This document shows, one piece after another, positions 5,422-7,943 of a stretch of DNA of 7,943 bases. Position numbers and translations under genes: made by a program. The notes beneath the pieces were generated by a model. It saw nothing but the letters and a program-made list of their open reading frames with translations. It made no database searches and was not told where the DNA came from. Each line of letters begins with the position of its first letter. Within the stretch, counting starts at the first letter, position 1. The stretch covers positions 1-7,943 of the forward strand of contig SFPN01000051.1 in assembly GCA_004551945.1 (NCBI GenBank), in the 5' to 3' direction. This DNA comes from Clostridiales bacterium. GTDB lineage: Bacteria > Bacillota > Clostridia > Oscillospirales > Oscillospiraceae.

Positions 5422-6159
5422 TTACCATATCTTCATGAGAGGGACCGTCTCTCCCGCCAGCCGCCGGGCAATGTTGCCAAAGGCCTGGGCAGCCCCCCGC
5501 TGGGAGGTCTGCAGCAGGGCACGGCCGCTGCTTGCCGCCAGGAGCACCTGAGGGTCCTCCGGCACCAGCCCCAGCAGAGGCAGGCCGGCGGTGTCCATGG
5601 CGTCGTCGATGGTGGTGCCCAGGCGGCGCAGCAGACGCCGCTTCACCCGGTTGACCACCAGGTGGACCGTGGGCAGATTGCTCAGCTGGGTCACCACCCG
5701 CTGGGCATCCCGCAGGGAAGAGGGGTCGCTCACCGCCACCACAATGGCCCGGTCTGCGCCGGAAACCGCCATGCGGAACCCGGGACCCAGGCCGGCGGGA
5801 GAGTCGATGAGAATGAAATCATAGCTCGCCCGGGCCTGCTCCAGCAGGGCACGAAAGCCGCTTTCCCCGGGAAAATCCTCCGGCAGAGTCAGGGGTGCGG
5901 TGAGAAGATACAGGTTTGATACAGTCGGGTGGGGGGCCACAGCCCGGTCCAGCTCGCACCGGCCGGAAATTACGTCGCTGAAATCCATCAGGGCGGCGTC
6001 GGTCATGCCCAGGGTGATATCCAGGTTCCGCAGACCCACGTCGCCGTCGATGCACAGCACCCGCTTGCCCTGAAGAGCCAAAGCCGAGCCCACACCGCCA
6101 GCCAGGGAGGTCTTTCCCGTGCCGCCTTTTCCGGATGTAATGACGATAACCGTGCCCAC
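5422..6159 (-). CDS. minD: MinD-like ATPase (ParA/MinD family)
   Basis: P-loop ATPase of the MinD/ParA type. In division-site selection MinD binds the membrane as an ATP dimer and recruits MinC. With the GTG start chosen here it has 245 residues and begins MGTVIVITSGKGGTGKT, matching typical MinD openings. Visible features are the deviant Walker A GKGGTGKT (10-17), IDGDVGLRNLD (37-47, typical of MinD), and DSPAG (119-123). The C-terminal NIARRLAGETVPLMKIW could form an amphipathic membrane-targeting helix. The alternative ATG at 6165 is only one base from the AGGAGG, whereas the GTG is seven bases away, so the GTG is preferred. No minC or minE is adjacent, and the switch-region and C-terminal sequence diverge from classical MinD, so a related positioning ATPase is possible. 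Confidence 0.88.
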   Translation of the reverse strand: MGTVIVITSGKGGTGKTSLAGGVGSALALQGKRVLCIDGDVGLRNLDITLGMTDAALMDFSDVISGRCELDRAVAPHPTVSNLYLLTAPLTLPEDFPGESGFRALLEQARASYDFILIDSPAGLGPGFRMAVSGADRAIVVAVSDPSSLRDAQRVVTQLSNLPTVHLVVNRVKRRLLRRLGTTIDDAMDTAGLPLLGLVPEDPQVLLAASSGRALLQTSQRGAAQAFGNIARRLAGETVPLMKIW

Positions 6160-6166
6160 TGCCATT

Positions 6167-6172
6167 CCTCCT
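6167..6172 (-). promoter_or_regulatory. AGGAGG ribosome binding site that decides the minD start
   Basis: A perfect AGGAGG (minus strand) leaves one base to the ATG at 6165 but seven bases to the GTG at 6159. Only the GTG has workable spacing, and it gives the canonical MinD N-terminus. Confidence 0.8.
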
Positions 6173-6186
6173 GAAACTTCTGCTCC

Positions 6187-6215
6187 ATCTTAGCATAATT
6201 TCATAGATTTTGCAA
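6187..6215 (-). promoter_or_regulatory. Sigma-A type promoter upstream of minD
   Basis: On the minus strand the -35-like TTGCAA (6215-6210) and the -10-like TAAGAT (6192-6187) are 17 bases apart. TGC immediately before the -10 gives an extended -10. The site lies in the short AT-rich gap between rsmG and minD, a few bases upstream of the ribosome binding site, so minD and the mgsA-like gene probably form their own transcription unit. Confidence 0.6.
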
Positions 6216-6234
6216 CCATTTTTGTGCAAAGATA

Positions 6235-6954
6235 CTAAACTTTTGCCTCTTTGATCTTGGTCCATTTCCGCGGATACCCTTTGGGGGTGGGCCGGCGCTT
6301 GGAGACGGTGACAATCCGGTGGTAAACCTCGCTGTCCGGCAGGCGGTAATCCATCACGAAGGGGGGTTCTCCCCCCAGGGTTTGGATGATAGGCTCCGCC
6401 GCCTCGATCTCCTCGTCGGTCTTGTTGCTCTTCATGGCCATGAACAGGCCCCCCGGGCGGACATAGGGCAGGCAGAGCTCCGCCAGCATGGGCATGGCCG
6501 CCACCGCCCGGGACACCGCCGCGTCATACCGGTCCCGGTGTTCCTTCTGAAGGGAGAGCTCCTCCGCCCGGCCCTTGATGAGGACCACGTCGGGCAGATC
6601 CAGCTCCTGGCAGAGCTCTGTTAACCAGTCCACCCGCTTGCCCAGGCTGTCCAGCAGGGTCAGCTGGATGGTGGGGTCCAGAATCCGCAGCACCAGGCCG
6701 GGAAAGCCCGCCCCGGTGCCCACGTCGATGATCGTTTTCCCTGTCAGCGCCTTGGAGGGCAGCAGGGCGGCGCTGTCCAGAAAGTGGCGGGAGATCACCT
6801 CCGCCGGGTCGGTGATGGCGGTGAGGTTCATCACCTGGTTTTTTTCCAGCAGCCGGTCGCAGTAGAGGGCCAGCTTGTCCACCGCCTCCGGGGCGGGGGA
6901 CAACCCTAAGCGGGTCAGCCCGGTCCGGAGGGTTTCTTTCAGTTCGTCTGTCAT
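6235..6954 (-). CDS. rsmG: 16S rRNA (guanine527-N7)-methyltransferase RsmG
   Basis: SAM-dependent enzyme that methylates N7 of G527 in 16S rRNA (historic name GidB); loss in other bacteria gives low-level streptomycin resistance. The 239 residues match the family length. Landmarks are MNLTAI (42-47), RHFLDS (56-61), the SAM-binding DVGTGAGFPGLVL (77-89), LLDSLGKRVDWL (100-111) with the acidic residue that binds the ribose, and SRAVAAMPMLAEL (148-160). The basic C-terminus KRRPTPKGYPRKWTKIK is of the family type. The stop codon of the preceding 61-residue gene lies nine bases before the ATG and overlaps the GAGGT ribosome binding site, so the two are likely co-translated. No gidA or parAB partner is visible on either side. 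Confidence 0.97.
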   Translation of the reverse strand: MTDELKETLRTGLTRLGLSPAPEAVDKLALYCDRLLEKNQVMNLTAITDPAEVISRHFLDSAALLPSKALTGKTIIDVGTGAGFPGLVLRILDPTIQLTLLDSLGKRVDWLTELCQELDLPDVVLIKGRAEELSLQKEHRDRYDAAVSRAVAAMPMLAELCLPYVRPGGLFMAMKSNKTDEEIEAAEPIIQTLGGEPPFVMDYRLPDSEVYHRIVTVSKRRPTPKGYPRKWTKIKEAKV

Positions 6955-6963
6955 AGGCTTACC

Positions 6964-7149
6964 TCACCAGTTGATGATCTGGCCGGAGTAAAACACATAG
7001 AAGTATCCCAACGTCAGGGCGGCCACGAGGGCCACCCCCACCCAGGCCAGGGCCCGGGTGAGAGGGCTTGTCTTTTTCTCCGGGGGCTTGATCTCCGGCG
7101 TCTCCGCCGCCGGGACCTGTTCTTCTTCCAATCGCTTCTCGGGTTCCAT
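6964..7149 (-). CDS. Small single-pass membrane protein, unknown function
   Basis: The protein has 61 residues. A charged, proline- and glutamate-rich N-terminal half (1-30) is followed by a hydrophobic segment (about 33-55) and the short tail GQIINW. Positive residues just before the span (KK near 25-26, R32) suggest the N-terminal half stays in the cytoplasm. An AGGAG precedes the ATG. It lies 12 bases after mscL and ends nine bases before rsmG, so it is part of the same transcript. No family is recognised. The layout resembles small membrane proteins often annotated as hypothetical in clostridial genomes. Confidence 0.75.
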   Translation of the reverse strand: MEPEKRLEEEQVPAAETPEIKPPEKKTSPLTRALAWVGVALVAALTLGYFYVFYSGQIINW

Positions 7150-7161
7150 TAGGGGCTCCTT

Positions 7162-7635
7162 TTACTTCTGCTCCTTCAGCAGGTCGCGGATCTCCATGAG
7201 GAGCTTTTCCTCGGCGGAGGGCTCCGGAGGCGCGGCCTCGGCGGCGGCCTCCTCTTCCTTCTTCCGAAGGGCTTCCATCTTGGTCTTGGCGGAGTTTATC
7301 ACCTTGATGACGATAAAGACCACCAGGGCCACCAGGATAAAATCGATGATGGTGGACAGGAAGGTGCCGATGCCGATGGTGACGGCGGCGGTGACCACCT
7401 CGCCGGCCTCGTCCAAAACCTCAGGCTGGAGAACGATGTTCAGCTGGGTCAGGTCGGTGCCCCCCAGGAAATAGCCGATGGCGGGCATGACCACGTCGTT
7501 GACCAGGGACGTGGTGATTTTGCCGAAGGCGGTGGCGATGATAACGCCGACGGCCATATCCATCACGTTGCCCCGGCTGATGAATTCCTTGAATTCAGCG
7601 ATAAAGCCTTTTGCTTTCTTTTTTGCGTCTGCCAT
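7162..7635 (-). CDS. mscL: Large-conductance mechanosensitive channel MscL
   Basis: Homopentameric inner-membrane channel that opens under membrane tension to release solutes during hypo-osmotic shock. The 157 residues fit the family. The N-terminal amphipathic helix (about 10-20, FIAEFKEFIS) leads to the signature RGNVMDMAVGVIIATAFGKI (21-40) in transmembrane helix 1. A periplasmic loop (about 55-85) precedes transmembrane helix 2 (about 88-115), followed by a charged, Ala/Glu-rich linker and a C-terminal helix EEKLLMEIRDLLKEQ (142-156), which in the family bundles in the cytoplasm. AAAGGA lies eight bases before the ATG. It is the first complete gene of the mscL-61aa-rsmG cluster and follows the serS 3' end by about 100 bases. 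Confidence 0.97.
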   Translation of the reverse strand: MADAKKKAKGFIAEFKEFISRGNVMDMAVGVIIATAFGKITTSLVNDVVMPAIGYFLGGTDLTQLNIVLQPEVLDEAGEVVTAAVTIGIGTFLSTIIDFILVALVVFIVIKVINSAKTKMEALRKKEEEAAAEAAPPEPSAEEKLLMEIRDLLKEQK

Positions 7636-7693
7636 GATGCTCGTCCTTTCTTTCTATCTTCCGTTTCATGGTAGATGTGCGGGAGGGGTTCTT

Positions 7694-7714
7694 GTCTCCC
7701 CCAAAGGGGGAGGC
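7694..7714. repeat. GC-rich hairpin between serS end and mscL
   Basis: CTCCCCC (7696-7702) pairs with GGGGGAG (7706-7712) around AAA; a G-C pair (7694/7714) extends it past one G-T wobble. On the minus strand it follows the serS stop codon by about 20 bases but has no U-run after it (ACAAGAACC), so it is not a classical terminator. Similar C-run/G-run palindromes can recur in genomes of this type. Confidence 0.55.
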
Positions 7715-7734
7715 GAGAGCCCAGGTGCTGTGGT

Positions 7735-7860
7735 TTACTTCTTGGTGATGACCTCCAGGCCGCCCAGGTACTTCTGGAGCACCTCAGGCACCTTCACAGA
7801 ATCATCTTTTAACTGATTCTGCTCCACCCCAGACGGCTTGCCGTCTGGGGACCCCGGAGG
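7735..7860 (-). pseudogene. serS: 3' end of seryl-tRNA synthetase, cut off from upstream coding sequence
   Basis: The open frame ends VKVPEVLQKYLGGLEVITKK, the typical C-terminus of bacterial SerRS, which charges tRNA-Ser. Just before it, VEQNQLKDDS matches the stretch right after SerRS motif 3. SerRS-like sequence therefore starts at about 7827; upstream codons read PPGSPDGKPSG, encode a palindrome, and are preceded by an in-frame TGA (7861-7863). No start codon or ribosome binding site exists in this frame. Either a palindromic segment has inserted after motif 3, leaving these 30 codons untranslated, or the join reflects assembly error at the window edge. The upstream 26 codons are in the same frame, so an intact upstream serS could end at 7861 with a substituted tail. 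Confidence 0.7.
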
Positions 7861-7943
7861 TCATTTTACTTCCTCGGGCGAAGTGAATTCGCCCTGCGGC
7901 AAGATTTCCTTCGGAAATGCTTGGTATGGTTCCGCAGAATCAG
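7813..7943. repeat. Palindrome-rich element inside the serS 3' region
   Basis: CTGATTCTGC (7813-7822) is the exact reverse complement of GCAGAATCAG (7934-7943), the very end of the window, giving terminal inverted repeats about 131 bases apart. Inside are an 11-bp perfect stem CCCCAGACGGC/GCCGTCTGGGG (7827-7837/7840-7850), GGGCGAA/TTCGCCC around five bases, and ATTTCC/GGAAAT around three bases. The architecture resembles E1/E2 (terminal inverted repeats plus several internal hairpins) but the sequence is unrelated. Because it reaches the edge its true extent is unknown. On the minus strand one frame is open for 26 codons from the window edge to the TGA at 7861. Confidence 0.6.

Overview
The window is a GC-rich, gene-dense stretch in which every convincing gene lies on the minus strand, so transcription runs from right to left. 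Strong AGGAGG-type ribosome binding sites, linked hisS and aspS, and a MinD/MgsA pair suggest a GC-rich member of the Clostridia, probably Oscillospiraceae-like. That placement is inferred from style and gene content and was not tested by a search.

In transcription order, the right edge (7943 to 7735) holds the last ~30 codons of serS, separated from anything upstream by a hairpin-rich insertion-like segment with an in-frame stop. Next come mscL (mechanosensitive channel), a 61-residue single-pass membrane protein and rsmG (16S rRNA methyltransferase), closely spaced. A recognisable promoter then precedes a MinD-like ATPase gene and a divergent methylglyoxal-synthase-like gene, which ends at a clear intrinsic terminator (4857-4903). 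A gene-free stretch of about 275 bases holding four stem-loops leads into hisS. A 4-base overlap couples hisS to a membrane-anchored protein of unknown function. That is followed by repeat copy E2, a distant paralogue of the same protein, a 27-codon hydrophobic ORF, repeat copy E1 and finally aspS.

Most of the content is housekeeping: charging of Ser, His and Asp tRNAs, rRNA modification, osmotic safety valve, and a division/polarity ATPase. The less ordinary content is: (1) two near-identical, strongly palindromic 135-149 bp repeats in the hisS-aspS interval, next to a pair of uncharacterised membrane-anchored paralogues; (2) a stem-loop array in front of hisS with no T-box consensus; (3) an MgsA homologue lacking the usual catalytic Asp and His; and (4) a palindromic segment separating the SerRS C-terminal tail from the rest of the gene. 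I see no CRISPR array, transposase, tRNA/rRNA gene or obvious defence system. No wholly new system can be claimed from this sequence alone.
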